From Anaerolineales bacterium (GTDB lineage: Bacteria > Chloroflexota > Anaerolineae > Anaerolineales > UBA6663), in contig JAEURM010000117.1 in NCBI GenBank assembly GCA_016789245.1, positions 1 to 6,360 of the forward strand: a DNA stretch of 6,360 nucleotides. The letters are read 5' to 3'. Made by a program: the position numbers and the translations under genes. The notes under the pieces were generated by a model. That model was not told the DNA's origin. It did not search any database and saw only the letters and a list, made by a program, of their open reading frames with translations. Position 1 is the first letter of the stretch. The number at the start of each line of letters is the position of its first letter. Of the stretch, positions 1 to 5,317 are shown one piece after another.

Positions 1-1
1 G

Positions 2-133
2 ATGGCGCTGGCGGCAAAGGAGCGGGGTTTGACGGTGATCGCGCTGACTTCGATGGCTCATTCGCAGAGCCAGTCGTCAAGGCATCCGAGCGGGAAGCGG
101 CTGTTCGAGCTGGCGGATGTGGTGCTGGATAAC
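2..133 (+). pseudogene. C-terminal fragment of a SIS-domain (UPF0309-like) sugar-phosphate-binding protein, fused to CaiB
   Basis: The first ~44 codons read as the late part of a SIS (sugar isomerase) domain of the UPF0309 kind: a MALAAKERGL helix, a TVIALTS strand, then SRHPSGKRLFELADVVLDN. In that family the text normally continues with Cys-Gly-Pro and a Gly-Asp motif. Here it runs straight into CaiB sequence (FSAGVTERL) in the same frame. The block L-A-D-V-V-L-D-N, bases 110-133, is compatible with both families, so the switch point lies within or next to it. The rest of the SIS gene would lie upstream of the window. Family identification is from memory of conserved motifs. Confidence 0.7.
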
Positions 134-1030
134 TTTAGCGCGGGCGTGACTGAGCGGCTGAAGATTGACCATGCGCGGCTCTCGGCCATCAACCCCCGCC
201 TCATCACGGCCACCATCACTGGCTTTGGCGAAACTGGCCCGGGCAAGGATTGGCCGGCGTTTGATATGGTGGCGCAAGCTATGGGCGGCGGCATGAGCAT
301 TACGGGCTTGCCGGGCGGCGTGCCGGTGCGGGCCGGCATCCCTATTGGAGATTTGGCCGGCGGCCTAATGGGCGTGATTGGCGTGCTGAGCGCGTTAGCG
401 GCCCGCCAGCAAACGGGGCGCGGCCAGCATGTGGATGTTTCCATGCTGGATGCGCAAATTAGTTTGCTCAACTACATGGCTACCATGTACTTTCTTTCCG
501 GCGAGGCGCCGGGCGCGTTAGGCAACGGCCACTTTGTGCATGTGCCGTATGATGCTTTTCCGTGCAGTGATGGCTATGTCATCATCGCCGTGATTGTGGA
601 TGAGTTTTGGAAAAACCTGATGCAGATTGTGGAACTGCCGGAACTGGATACCGAAGAAAATCTGCGCCAACCGGGCCGCTGGAAGAACCGCGCCCTCATC
701 AATCAACGGTTATCTGAAAAACTACAAACTAACCCGCAAGCGTACTGGTTGGAGAAACTACGCGCCGCGCGGATTCCGTGCGCGCCGGTGAACAACTTTC
801 CGCAGGCGTTGAACAATGAGCAAGTGCTGGCGCGAGAGATGGTGGTGGAAGTGGCACATCCGCAGGGCGGGGCGGTGAAGATGCCGGGTAACCCAATCAA
901 ACTGAGTGAGCAAACGGAGAGTTACAGCCCGCCACCGCTGTTGGGCCAACACACAGAAAATGTACTAAAAACTTTACTCGGCAAAACGGATGAAGACATT
1001 GCTGGGCTGAGAGCGGCCGGCATTATCTAA
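2..1030 (+). CDS. CaiB/BaiF-type class III CoA-transferase, 5'-partial, with a foreign N-terminus
   Basis: Class III CoA-transferases move CoA between organic acids through an aspartyl-CoA thioester, in the cytoplasm. Residues from about 45 to 342 of the open frame are typical: NPRLI and GFGETGP (66-80), PAFDMVAQAM (85-94), the GIPIGD segment whose Asp117 aligns with catalytic Asp169 of E. coli CaiB, GRGQHVDVSMLD, the PYDAFPCSDGY segment, and the usual LRAAGII end. Residues 1-37 are not CaiB-like; they match the C-terminal part of SIS-domain UPF0309 proteins (SRHPSGKRLFE). The frame is open to the window edge, so the ATG at 2 is probably an internal Met and the gene starts upstream. About 90 residues of the normal CaiB N-terminus, which helps form the CoA site, are missing, so the protein as written is probably inactive. 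Family is certain; whether the gene is real as joined is not. Confidence 0.85.
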   Translation: MALAAKERGLTVIALTSMAHSQSQSSRHPSGKRLFELADVVLDNFSAGVTERLKIDHARLSAINPRLITATITGFGETGPGKDWPAFDMVAQAMGGGMSITGLPGGVPVRAGIPIGDLAGGLMGVIGVLSALAARQQTGRGQHVDVSMLDAQISLLNYMATMYFLSGEAPGALGNGHFVHVPYDAFPCSDGYVIIAVIVDEFWKNLMQIVELPELDTEENLRQPGRWKNRALINQRLSEKLQTNPQAYWLEKLRAARIPCAPVNNFPQALNNEQVLAREMVVEVAHPQGGAVKMPGNPIKLSEQTESYSPPPLLGQHTENVLKTLLGKTDEDIAGLRAAGII

Positions 1031-1032
1031 TA

Positions 1033-1065
1033 TTTTCTATTTCCTACTTTCCATTTTCTATTCTT
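1033..1065 (+). repeat. Heptamer array TTTTCTA, pyrimidine-rich leader of the DinB-like gene
   Basis: Four degenerate heptamers in perfect 7-base register fill the gap: TTTTCTA (1033-1039), TTTCCTA (1040-1046), CTTTCCA (1047-1053) and TTTTCTA again (1054-1060). TTCTT follows and then the ATG at 1066. No purine-rich ribosome binding site is present. The gap holds nothing else. Confidence 0.75.
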
Positions 1066-1617
1066 ATGAACTCAAAAGAACTTTTACTAGATTTTCTGCA
1101 AAGCTACAAAGACGGCATTCACACTACGCTGAAAGATTTGCCCGCCGAAGCGTTTGTGTGGCAACCAGACCCGGAAGCCAACCACATTGCCGCCACGCTC
1201 TGGCACATCAGCCGCCTGCTGGATATGGGAGCCACGACGCGGCTAGACAACAAACCAATTGATGATGAGTTGTGGTTCACCAACGGCTGGATGGCGAAAA
1301 CCGGCTATGACCCGCGCGGTTTAGGCTCGCGCGGTTTGGGGGTGCTGATTGGGTACAGTGTGGAAGAAATGAAAGCCGTGCCCGTTTTGCCGCTCGCCGA
1401 TGCGTTGGCCTACTATGATGAATGCCACACGGCCTACACCGAAATCATTCGCGCTTTGCCCGCCGAGAATTTGCTAGAGAAAGCGCCCGGCGGTGACCCG
1501 CAACGCTCTTATTACGAATGGACGCGCATCTATCTCACCGATGGCATCCGCCACACGGGTGAAATGCAGGCGATTAAGGCGATGTGGGAACGCCAGAGCG
1601 TGAAACGTGAGGCGTGA
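1066..1617 (+). CDS. DinB-like (DinB_2 superfamily) putative metal-binding protein
   Basis: A 183-residue protein with the length and layout of DinB/YfiT-type four-helix bundles, which bind a divalent metal through histidines and include thiol-transferases as well as many proteins of unknown role. Visible signs are the opening amphipathic helix (LLLDFLQSYKDGI), the LPAEAFVWQPDPEANHIAATLWH stretch with His47 at the usual first ligand position (given here over residues 25-47), and the late helix with DGIRHTGE, His163. The second late histidine of a full HxxxH pair is absent; His121 is a possible third ligand. No secretion signal. The last codons (VKREA) and the stop are written in CGTGAAA-type heptamers, so the C-terminus may have been set by the repeat. 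There is no ribosome binding site. Its role among CoA-ester enzymes is unknown. Confidence 0.8.
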   Translation: MNSKELLLDFLQSYKDGIHTTLKDLPAEAFVWQPDPEANHIAATLWHISRLLDMGATTRLDNKPIDDELWFTNGWMAKTGYDPRGLGSRGLGVLIGYSVEEMKAVPVLPLADALAYYDECHTAYTEIIRALPAENLLEKAPGGDPQRSYYEWTRIYLTDGIRHTGEMQAIKAMWERQSVKREA

Positions 1618-1693
1618 AACCGCTTGCCCTGCGCCTGCCGAAGGGTAATGCGTAGTGCGTGTTGCGTAATAACCAATAACTAATAACCAATTC
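1599..1693 (+). repeat. Compound heptamer array with a CCCT...AGGG palindromic centre
   Basis: Three CGTRNNN words (CGTGAAA, CGTGAGG, CGTGAAA) occupy 1599-1619 and contain the TGA of the DinB-like gene. A G+C-rich centre follows (1620-1644), with CCCT at 1627-1630 pairing with AGGG at 1642-1645. From 1645 the 7-base register resumes: GTAATGC, GTAGTGC, GTGTTGC (1645-1665), then changes to A+T-rich words GTAATAA, CCAATAA, CTAATAA, CCAATTC (1666-1693). A pyrimidine run TCTTTTTCTT leads to the ATG at 1704. The word change without loss of register is the striking feature. Confidence 0.75.
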
Positions 1694-1703
1694 TCTTTTT
1701 CTT

Positions 1704-2594
1704 ATGCCCGCCCTCACCATTTGTGAAGTAGGCCCGCGCGATGGCCTGCAAAACGAAAAAGCCCTCATCACCACTGAGCAAAAATGTGCGTTGGTGGATG
1801 GCTTGGTGGCGGCGGGCGTGCGGGTGCTGGAACTAAGCAGTTTTGTAAACCCCAAAGCCGTGCCGCAAATGGCGGACGCTGAAGCCGTGTTTATGCATGC
1901 GCTCAAGCATCATCCGCAGGTGCGCTTTTTGGGCTTGGTGATTAACGAGAAAGGCTACGAACGCGCCGTGGCCGCTGGATGCCGCGCCATTGCCGTGGTG
2001 GTGATTGCCAGCGAGACGTGGAGCCAGCGCAACAGCCGCATGTCCACGGCTGAATCCGTAGAAACGTGCCGCCGCATTTTGGCCCGCGCCAAAGCCGATG
2101 GCGTGTGGGCGCGCGTGTACGTTTCCGCCGCGTGGCATTGCCCGTTTGAAGGCCCCACGCCACCGGAGCGCGTGTTGGCGCTGGCCGATGAAATTTGGAG
2201 CATAGGCGTGGATGAAATGGCCATCGCCGATTCCATCGGCCACGCGCAACCGCTGGAAGTGGGACGGCTGTTAGAAACGCTCGGCGCACGTTTTGGTATG
2301 GAGCAGTTGGCCGTGCATTTGCATGATACGCAAGCGCTCGGCTTGGCCAATGCTTACGCCGCTATTTCTGCTGGTGTGCGCACGCTGGACGCGAGTATTG
2401 CCGGTTTGGGCGGTTGCCCGTTTGCGCCAGGCGCGGCTGGTAATTTGGCTACTGAAGATTTGGTGTTCTTGGCCAACAAGCTGGGCTACCAAACCAATAT
2501 AAATTTAGATGCGCTCTGGCCGCTGGTGCGCACGGCGGATGAGACCGTTGGCCGCCGTGTAGGTGGAAGAACCAGAGAGTGGCAGAAACAGTGA
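1704..2594 (+). CDS. Hydroxymethylglutaryl-CoA lyase family enzyme (DRE-TIM)
   Basis: Members cleave (S)-HMG-CoA to acetyl-CoA and acetoacetate (end of leucine breakdown); relatives cleave citramalyl-CoA-type thioesters. The 296 residues equal the normal bacterial length. Seen in order: EVGPRDGLQNE with Arg12 and Asp13 (human Arg41, Asp42), Glu43 (human Glu72), FVNPKAVPQMAD (47-58), CPFEG (146-150), AVHLHDT with metal ligands His205 and His207, the GLGGCPF loop with Cys238 (human Cys266), and Asn247 before ATEDL. Spacings between these residues agree with the human enzyme to within one residue. Differences are ADSIGHAQ where GDTIGVG is usual and SAAWHCPFEG in place of the common SCVFGCPYEG, which could alter substrate preference. 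Start: ATG 1704 directly before PALTICEVGP; no ribosome binding site. Neighbouring CaiB-type transferase suggests CoA activation and cleavage of one acid. Family very sure, substrate not. Confidence 0.92.
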   Translation: MPALTICEVGPRDGLQNEKALITTEQKCALVDGLVAAGVRVLELSSFVNPKAVPQMADAEAVFMHALKHHPQVRFLGLVINEKGYERAVAAGCRAIAVVVIASETWSQRNSRMSTAESVETCRRILARAKADGVWARVYVSAAWHCPFEGPTPPERVLALADEIWSIGVDEMAIADSIGHAQPLEVGRLLETLGARFGMEQLAVHLHDTQALGLANAYAAISAGVRTLDASIAGLGGCPFAPGAAGNLATEDLVFLANKLGYQTNINLDALWPLVRTADETVGRRVGGRTREWQKQ

Positions 2595-2600
2595 GATACA

Positions 2601-2687
2601 GTGTCAGGTGCCGGGTGTCGGGTGTCCTCCGCCAGTTTAGGGCGCTGGGCGTTGCGGTAGGACACTCGATACTTTGACACTCGACAC
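2601..2687 (+). repeat. Composite GTGTC-arm inverted repeat with 30-base core (copy 1)
   Basis: Left arm: four words in 7-base register at 2601-2628, of the form GTGTCNN (one is GTGCCGG), ending in GTGTCCT. Core: 30 bases, 2629-2658. Right arm: AGGACAC (2659-2665), TCGATAC, TTTGACAC and TCGACAC, ending at 2687. Inner ends pair perfectly; outer words pair imperfectly. The core itself can fold weakly (CCGC with GCGG, CCAG with CTGG). It fills the gap between the lyase and PPC genes and ends 7 bases before the ATG at 2695. The same element lies at 6117-6207, with the core inverted. Confidence 0.8.
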
Positions 2688-2694
2688 TAAGGAA

Positions 2695-3159
2695 ATGATT
2701 ACTCTTCAACACATCAACCCAACTGGCTCCCGCGCGTTCATGGGCACGCTTACGGAGGGCGCGGATGTGCATGCGGCGCTGGCGCAAGTGGTGCGCGCGC
2801 AAAACATCACAGCGGGCACATTTGAATTGTTGGGCGGCTTAACTGAAGTTGAGTTTACGGAGTATGACTTTGTACGGCAGGCGCGCAAACCGGTGCTTAA
2901 ATTTGCGCGGACGCTAGAAATTGTGGCCGGGCACGGCACGCTCAGCCTGCTAGAAAATGAGCCGTTCGTTCATCTGCACTTGGTCTGCTCGTTTCGGGAT
3001 GAAGGCGCGCCCAACGGCATCGCGCTGATTGGCGGGCATGCGGCGCGGGCCGTGGCCTTTGCCGTTGAGTTCACGCTTACCGCGTATGATGGCGCGCCCG
3101 TTCACCGCGCCCTGCATGCTGGCACTGGCCTAAAGTTGTGGCGTCTTCCCAAGCTGTAG
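2695..3159 (+). CDS. PPC/DUF296 domain protein
   Basis: A 154-residue single-domain protein of the PPC (plants and prokaryotes conserved, DUF296) family. In plants this domain joins AT-hook DNA-binding proteins; the free-standing bacterial forms are trimeric, with unclear function. Recognisable pieces: GTLTEGADVHAALAQVV (17-33), an opening helix with the family's acidic-to-AL pattern; ITAGTFELLGGL (38-49); then ENEPFVHLHLV (87-97) with His93 and His95; and GGHAARAV (113-120) with His115, the usual histidine cluster and a candidate metal site. It has no AT-hook, signal or membrane segment. The frame is open back to a TTG at 2674, but that part is repeat sequence, so ATG 2695 is preferred; AAGGA ends only 1-2 bases before it, too close for an ideal ribosome site. 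It sits between two C-C lyases with no obvious functional link. Confidence 0.85.
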   Translation: MITLQHINPTGSRAFMGTLTEGADVHAALAQVVRAQNITAGTFELLGGLTEVEFTEYDFVRQARKPVLKFARTLEIVAGHGTLSLLENEPFVHLHLVCSFRDEGAPNGIALIGGHAARAVAFAVEFTLTAYDGAPVHRALHAGTGLKLWRLPKL

Positions 3160-3178
3160 GTGTTTGTGAGAGTTTTAG

Positions 3179-3205
3179 ATTTCGTGAAATTCGCATAATT
3201 CGATG
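3179..3205 (+). repeat. Nonamer array AATTCGNNN before the aldolase gene
   Basis: Three 9-base words in register share (A/T)TTCG: ATTTCGTGA (3179-3187), AATTCGCAT (3188-3196) and AATTCGATG (3197-3205). They sit in the 53-base gap between the PPC and aldolase genes and end 7 bases before the ATG at 3213. This is the only gap whose period is 9 rather than 7 or 8. With three units, chance is less strictly excluded than for the other arrays. Confidence 0.55.
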
Positions 3206-3212
3206 CAAGAAA

Positions 3213-3980
3213 ATGATTAGCAAAAACAAAACCAAAGCCAAACTGCAACGCGGTGAGCCGGTGTTCGGCGTCATTAGCACCAGCCCAGACCCAATGCTGG
3301 CTGAACTGGTGGGCTTGTGTGGCTACGATTACTACATGTTGGATTCTGAACACGGGCCAATCTCTCCCGCCCACGCCGCTGATTTTGTGCGCGCGTGTGA
3401 GGGGGTGGGCGTGACGCCGTTGGTGCGTGTGGGCCAAAAAGATGCCAAGCTGGTTTTGCAGTACATGGATAACGGCATGTTGGGCGTAATGATGCCGGGC
3501 TTGGAAACGGTGGCCGAAATCAAAATGCTAGTGAACGCGGTGAAATATCCGCCGCTGGGCCAACGCGGCTTGGGCTTAGTGCGCGCCGCCGATTATATGT
3601 TGGGCGGCTTGGAGCAAGCCGAGTACATTCAATTTGCCAACGCTAACACGCTAGTGTGGCCACAATTTGAAGATGCCAAACTGCTCAAAGTTTTTCCGCA
3701 GATGGCCAAAGTAAAAGGCGTGGATGGTTTTGTGATTGGCCCACGGGATTTATCTTTGAGTTTGGGCCAATGGGATGGGCCGGCTCACCCGGAAGTGCAA
3801 GCTGTGATTGAGAAAGTGCTGCAGATTGGCAAACGCGCCGGCATGCCGATTGGCCTGACGGCTGGCACCTCCGAAGCGGCGCGGGCTGAGTTGGCGCGTG
3901 GCACGTTGATTATTTTGGATGCCGTTCCATCACTCATTCGCCGTGGGGCGCAGAGCTTTTTGAAAGGTAGCCAGGCATGA
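3213..3980 (+). CDS. HpcH/HpaI-type class II pyruvate aldolase / citrate lyase beta family protein
   Basis: A 255-residue TIM-barrel aldolase. Relatives cleave 4-hydroxy-2-oxo acids to pyruvate and an aldehyde using a divalent metal (HpaI, 2-keto-3-deoxyrhamnonate aldolase). Seen: FGVISTSPDP (18-27), YMLDSEHGP with His47 (catalytic His45 in HpaI), PLVRVG with Arg72 (Arg70), NGMLGVMMPG (87-96), Glu153 in QFED and Asp179 in GPRDLSLSLG. Glu153 and Asp179 are 26 residues apart, exactly as the metal ligands Glu149 and Asp175 of HpaI. The usual MIET around the glutamate reads QFED, an unusual surrounding. An upstream GTG (3138) is in frame but would begin inside the PPC gene and read through the nonamer repeat, so ATG 3213 is preferred. 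The 3' end overlaps the GntR gene by ATGA, implying co-expression. Aldehyde substrate unknown. Confidence 0.9.
   Translation: MISKNKTKAKLQRGEPVFGVISTSPDPMLAELVGLCGYDYYMLDSEHGPISPAHAADFVRACEGVGVTPLVRVGQKDAKLVLQYMDNGMLGVMMPGLETVAEIKMLVNAVKYPPLGQRGLGLVRAADYMLGGLEQAEYIQFANANTLVWPQFEDAKLLKVFPQMAKVKGVDGFVIGPRDLSLSLGQWDGPAHPEVQAVIEKVLQIGKRAGMPIGLTAGTSEAARAELARGTLIILDAVPSLIRRGAQSFLKGSQA
3963..3967 (+). promoter_or_regulatory. Ribosome binding site of the GntR gene
   Basis: AAAGG lies 9 bases before the ATG at 3977, within the last codons of the aldolase gene. It is one of only two reasonable Shine-Dalgarno sequences in the window and fits translational coupling at the ATGA overlap. Confidence 0.5.
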
Positions 3981-4702
3981 AAACGATTGATCGTTCATCA
4001 CCTGTGCCCATGCACTATCAACTGCGGCAACTTTTATTGGCGCAGATTGATGCGGGCGCGTGGAAGCCGGGTGAGCTGATACCAAGCGAGCAAGAGTTAC
4101 AAGAACAATACGGCCTGAGCCGCACCACCGTGCGCCAAACGTTGAGCGAGTTGGTGTTTGATGGCAAGCTAACGCGTTACCGGGGCAAAGGTACGTTTGT
4201 GGCCAGTGGCAAGTTTGCACACAACCCGCGCAATCGTCAGGGGCTAACGTATAAATTAGAAGAGCAAGGCGTGCGGCCCGGCTGGCAGGTGTTGGATGAG
4301 CGGAAAGTTGCCGCGCCTGTGAATGTGCGCGCCGCGCTGAATCTTCCGGCCAAAGCGGCCGTTACCCGCATCCGCCGCTTGCGTTTAGCGGATTCTGAGC
4401 CGATTGGCCATCACACCGTGTATTTGCCGGAAACAGTTGCCAAGCAAATCAACCGCGCCGCGCTGAGTGAAGGTGAATCTTTGCGCTATCTCAGCCATTT
4501 GCCGCAGTTAGCCGAAAGCCACGCCAGCCGCACTATTGAAGCCGTGGCGGCGGATGAAGCCGATGCTAAATTGTTGGGCGTGGAATGCGCTTCACCCATT
4601 TTGCTGATTGAGCGTGTGGTGTTGGCCGCCGATGGCACGCCACTGGAATACTTGCAAGCGCGCTATCGCGGTGATCGGTTCAAGTATCAGATTACGTTGT
4701 GA
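3977..4702 (+). CDS. GntR-family transcriptional regulator, HutC/UTRA type
   Basis: A 241-residue regulator. Residues ~8-76 form the GntR winged helix-turn-helix: PMHYQLRQLLLAQI, then GELIPSEQELQEQYGLSRTT, then VRQTLSELVFDG (this stretch covers 32-63), and the wing YRGKGTFV (68-75). Residues ~90-238 are a UTRA ligand-binding domain, opening with the linker TYKLEEQG (91-98) and containing RIRRLRLADSEPIGHHTVYLP across 131-151, IEAVAADEADAKLLG (187-201), and the closing strand with TPLEYLQARYRGDRF (221-235). Such proteins are usually repressors released by a pathway metabolite. The start codon lies in the ATGA overlap with the aldolase gene, so the two are probably made together, and the aldolase's pathway is the best guess for the effector. 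I see no convincing palindromic operator; most inverted repeats nearby belong to the heptamer families. Confidence 0.93.
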   Translation: MKTIDRSSPVPMHYQLRQLLLAQIDAGAWKPGELIPSEQELQEQYGLSRTTVRQTLSELVFDGKLTRYRGKGTFVASGKFAHNPRNRQGLTYKLEEQGVRPGWQVLDERKVAAPVNVRAALNLPAKAAVTRIRRLRLADSEPIGHHTVYLPETVAKQINRAALSEGESLRYLSHLPQLAESHASRTIEAVAADEADAKLLGVECASPILLIERVVLAADGTPLEYLQARYRGDRFKYQITL

Positions 4703-4710
4703 AATGATGC

Positions 4711-4763
4711 GTGTTGCGTAGTGCGTATTGCGTAACCAGACTACGCAACACGAAATACGCACT
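4711..4763 (+). repeat. Heptamer inverted repeat between the GntR gene and the 4791 gene
   Basis: Left arm: GTGTTGC, GTAGTGC, GTATTGC (4711-4731). The right arm from 4743 is in the opposite sense: ACGCAAC, ACGAAAT, ACGCACT. GTGTTGCGTA (4711-4720) and TACGCAACAC (4742-4751) are a perfect 10-base inverted pair. Alternatively TTGCGTA (4728-4734) pairs with 4742-4748 around a 7-base loop, and GTGCGTA (4721-4727) with 4756-4762, bulging exactly 7 bases. It could act as an RNA hairpin after the GntR gene, though no T-run marks it as a terminator. Confidence 0.7.
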
Positions 4764-4775
4764 AAGTTGAATATT

Positions 4776-4779
4776 GGAG
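4776..4779 (+). promoter_or_regulatory. Ribosome binding site fixing the start at 4791
   Basis: GGAG, 11 bases before the ATG at 4791, supports that start over the in-frame ATG at 4728. The earlier start would translate 21 residues from the heptamer repeat. Confidence 0.55.
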
Positions 4780-4790
4780 AACTTTCAAAC

Positions 4791-5246
4791 ATGAAAGATT
4801 ACGGCTCTAATCGCAATCCTAGCTCACCCTATCAATGCTTCATGGGCCGCTGGGAAGGCTTATGCGAAACGTTCAGCCCCACGGGTGAATTTATTGAAGC
4901 TGGCGCGGTACACATGGATGTGTACTGGGTGGATGAACATACGTGGCACTTACACGAAGACTTTGAAAATTTTTACGGGCTGGGCAAAGCCGTTACCTTT
5001 CACTCGGATATCACAGTGAACGGCAAGTTTTGTTCCGGCGAGAGTGAGTTGGTGAAGCTGGAAGGCACGGAGCTGACGCCGTTTAATTACGTGTTCACCA
5101 TTTGGAGTGCCGTTTCGCAAACCACGGTGTACAACAACCACTATTTTCTTGATCCGAATAACCGCCGCATCCTGACGCACAAAGTGCGCGATGGGAAAAC
5201 GAATATTTTCCAGATACAGGATTTTGTGAGGGTGCTGAGGCCGTAA
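4791..5246 (+). CDS. Uncharacterised 151-residue protein, possibly a small beta-barrel ligand binder
   Basis: I do not recognise a named family. The protein is cytosolic by appearance, with no signal peptide or membrane segment. It opens with FMGRWEGLCETFSPTGEF (17-34), a W-x-G start followed by short beta-like stretches rich in aromatics (VYWVDEHTWHLHEDF at 44-58, and NYVFTIWSAVSQTTVYNNHYF at 106-126), ending in a regular strand. This alternation of strands and turns resembles lipocalin/nitrobindin-type or DUF3598-like barrels, but that is only an impression. Residues 19-58 align without gaps to residues 9-48 of the gene starting at 6216 with 13 of 40 identities, including G-R-W, G, E, F-S, G, F and G-A at equal spacing. 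Start ATG 4791 is backed by GGAG. Its stop TAA lies in a CGTAAAA repeat word. Confidence 0.7.
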   Translation: MKDYGSNRNPSSPYQCFMGRWEGLCETFSPTGEFIEAGAVHMDVYWVDEHTWHLHEDFENFYGLGKAVTFHSDITVNGKFCSGESELVKLEGTELTPFNYVFTIWSAVSQTTVYNNHYFLDPNNRRILTHKVRDGKTNIFQIQDFVRVLRP

Positions 5247-5315
5247 AACGTGGTAAGCAAAGCGGCGTCACGTTTCACGCATCACGTTTTACGCAACACG
5301 CAATACGGAACACAC
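5242..5315 (+). repeat. CGTRNNN / NNNYACG heptamer inverted repeat overlapping a stop codon
   Basis: CGTAAAA (5242-5248) and CGTGGTA (5249-5255) carry the TAA of the upstream gene (5244-5246). After a short AGCAAAGCGGC stretch, seven words in exact 7-base register run in the opposite sense from 5267 to 5315: GTCACGT and TTCACGC, later AACACGC and AATACGG. CGTAAAACGTG (5242-5252) and CACGTTTTACG (5283-5293) are a perfect 11-base inverted repeat. The array ends 2 bases before the ATG at 5318. Its right side resembles the reverse complement of the array at 1599-1623, including GCAA-GCGG next to TTTCACG words. Confidence 0.78.
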
Positions 5316-5317
5316 TT

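Noticed and set aside
1691..1703. T-rich run as an intrinsic terminator
   Set aside because: No stable G+C-rich hairpin precedes it directly, and it lies immediately before a start codon.
1833..2350. Overlapping minus-strand frames of 115-138 codons within the lyase gene
   Set aside because: They are shadows of a G+C-rich gene with clear catalytic motifs on the + strand and have no recognisable protein features.
2674..2694. TTG start extending the PPC protein by 7 residues
   Set aside because: The extension is encoded by the repeat arm, and the family begins near the ATG at 2695.
3138..3212. GTG start extending the aldolase by 25 residues
   Set aside because: It would start inside the PPC gene and read through the nonamer array; aldolase similarity begins at ATG 3213.
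3977..4000. GntR operator near the regulator gene
   Set aside because: No convincing inverted site of HutC type is visible; the start is inside the aldolase gene's end.
4728..4790. ATG at 4728 as start of the small protein gene
   Set aside because: The 21 added residues come from the heptamer inverted repeat, while GGAG precedes ATG 4791.
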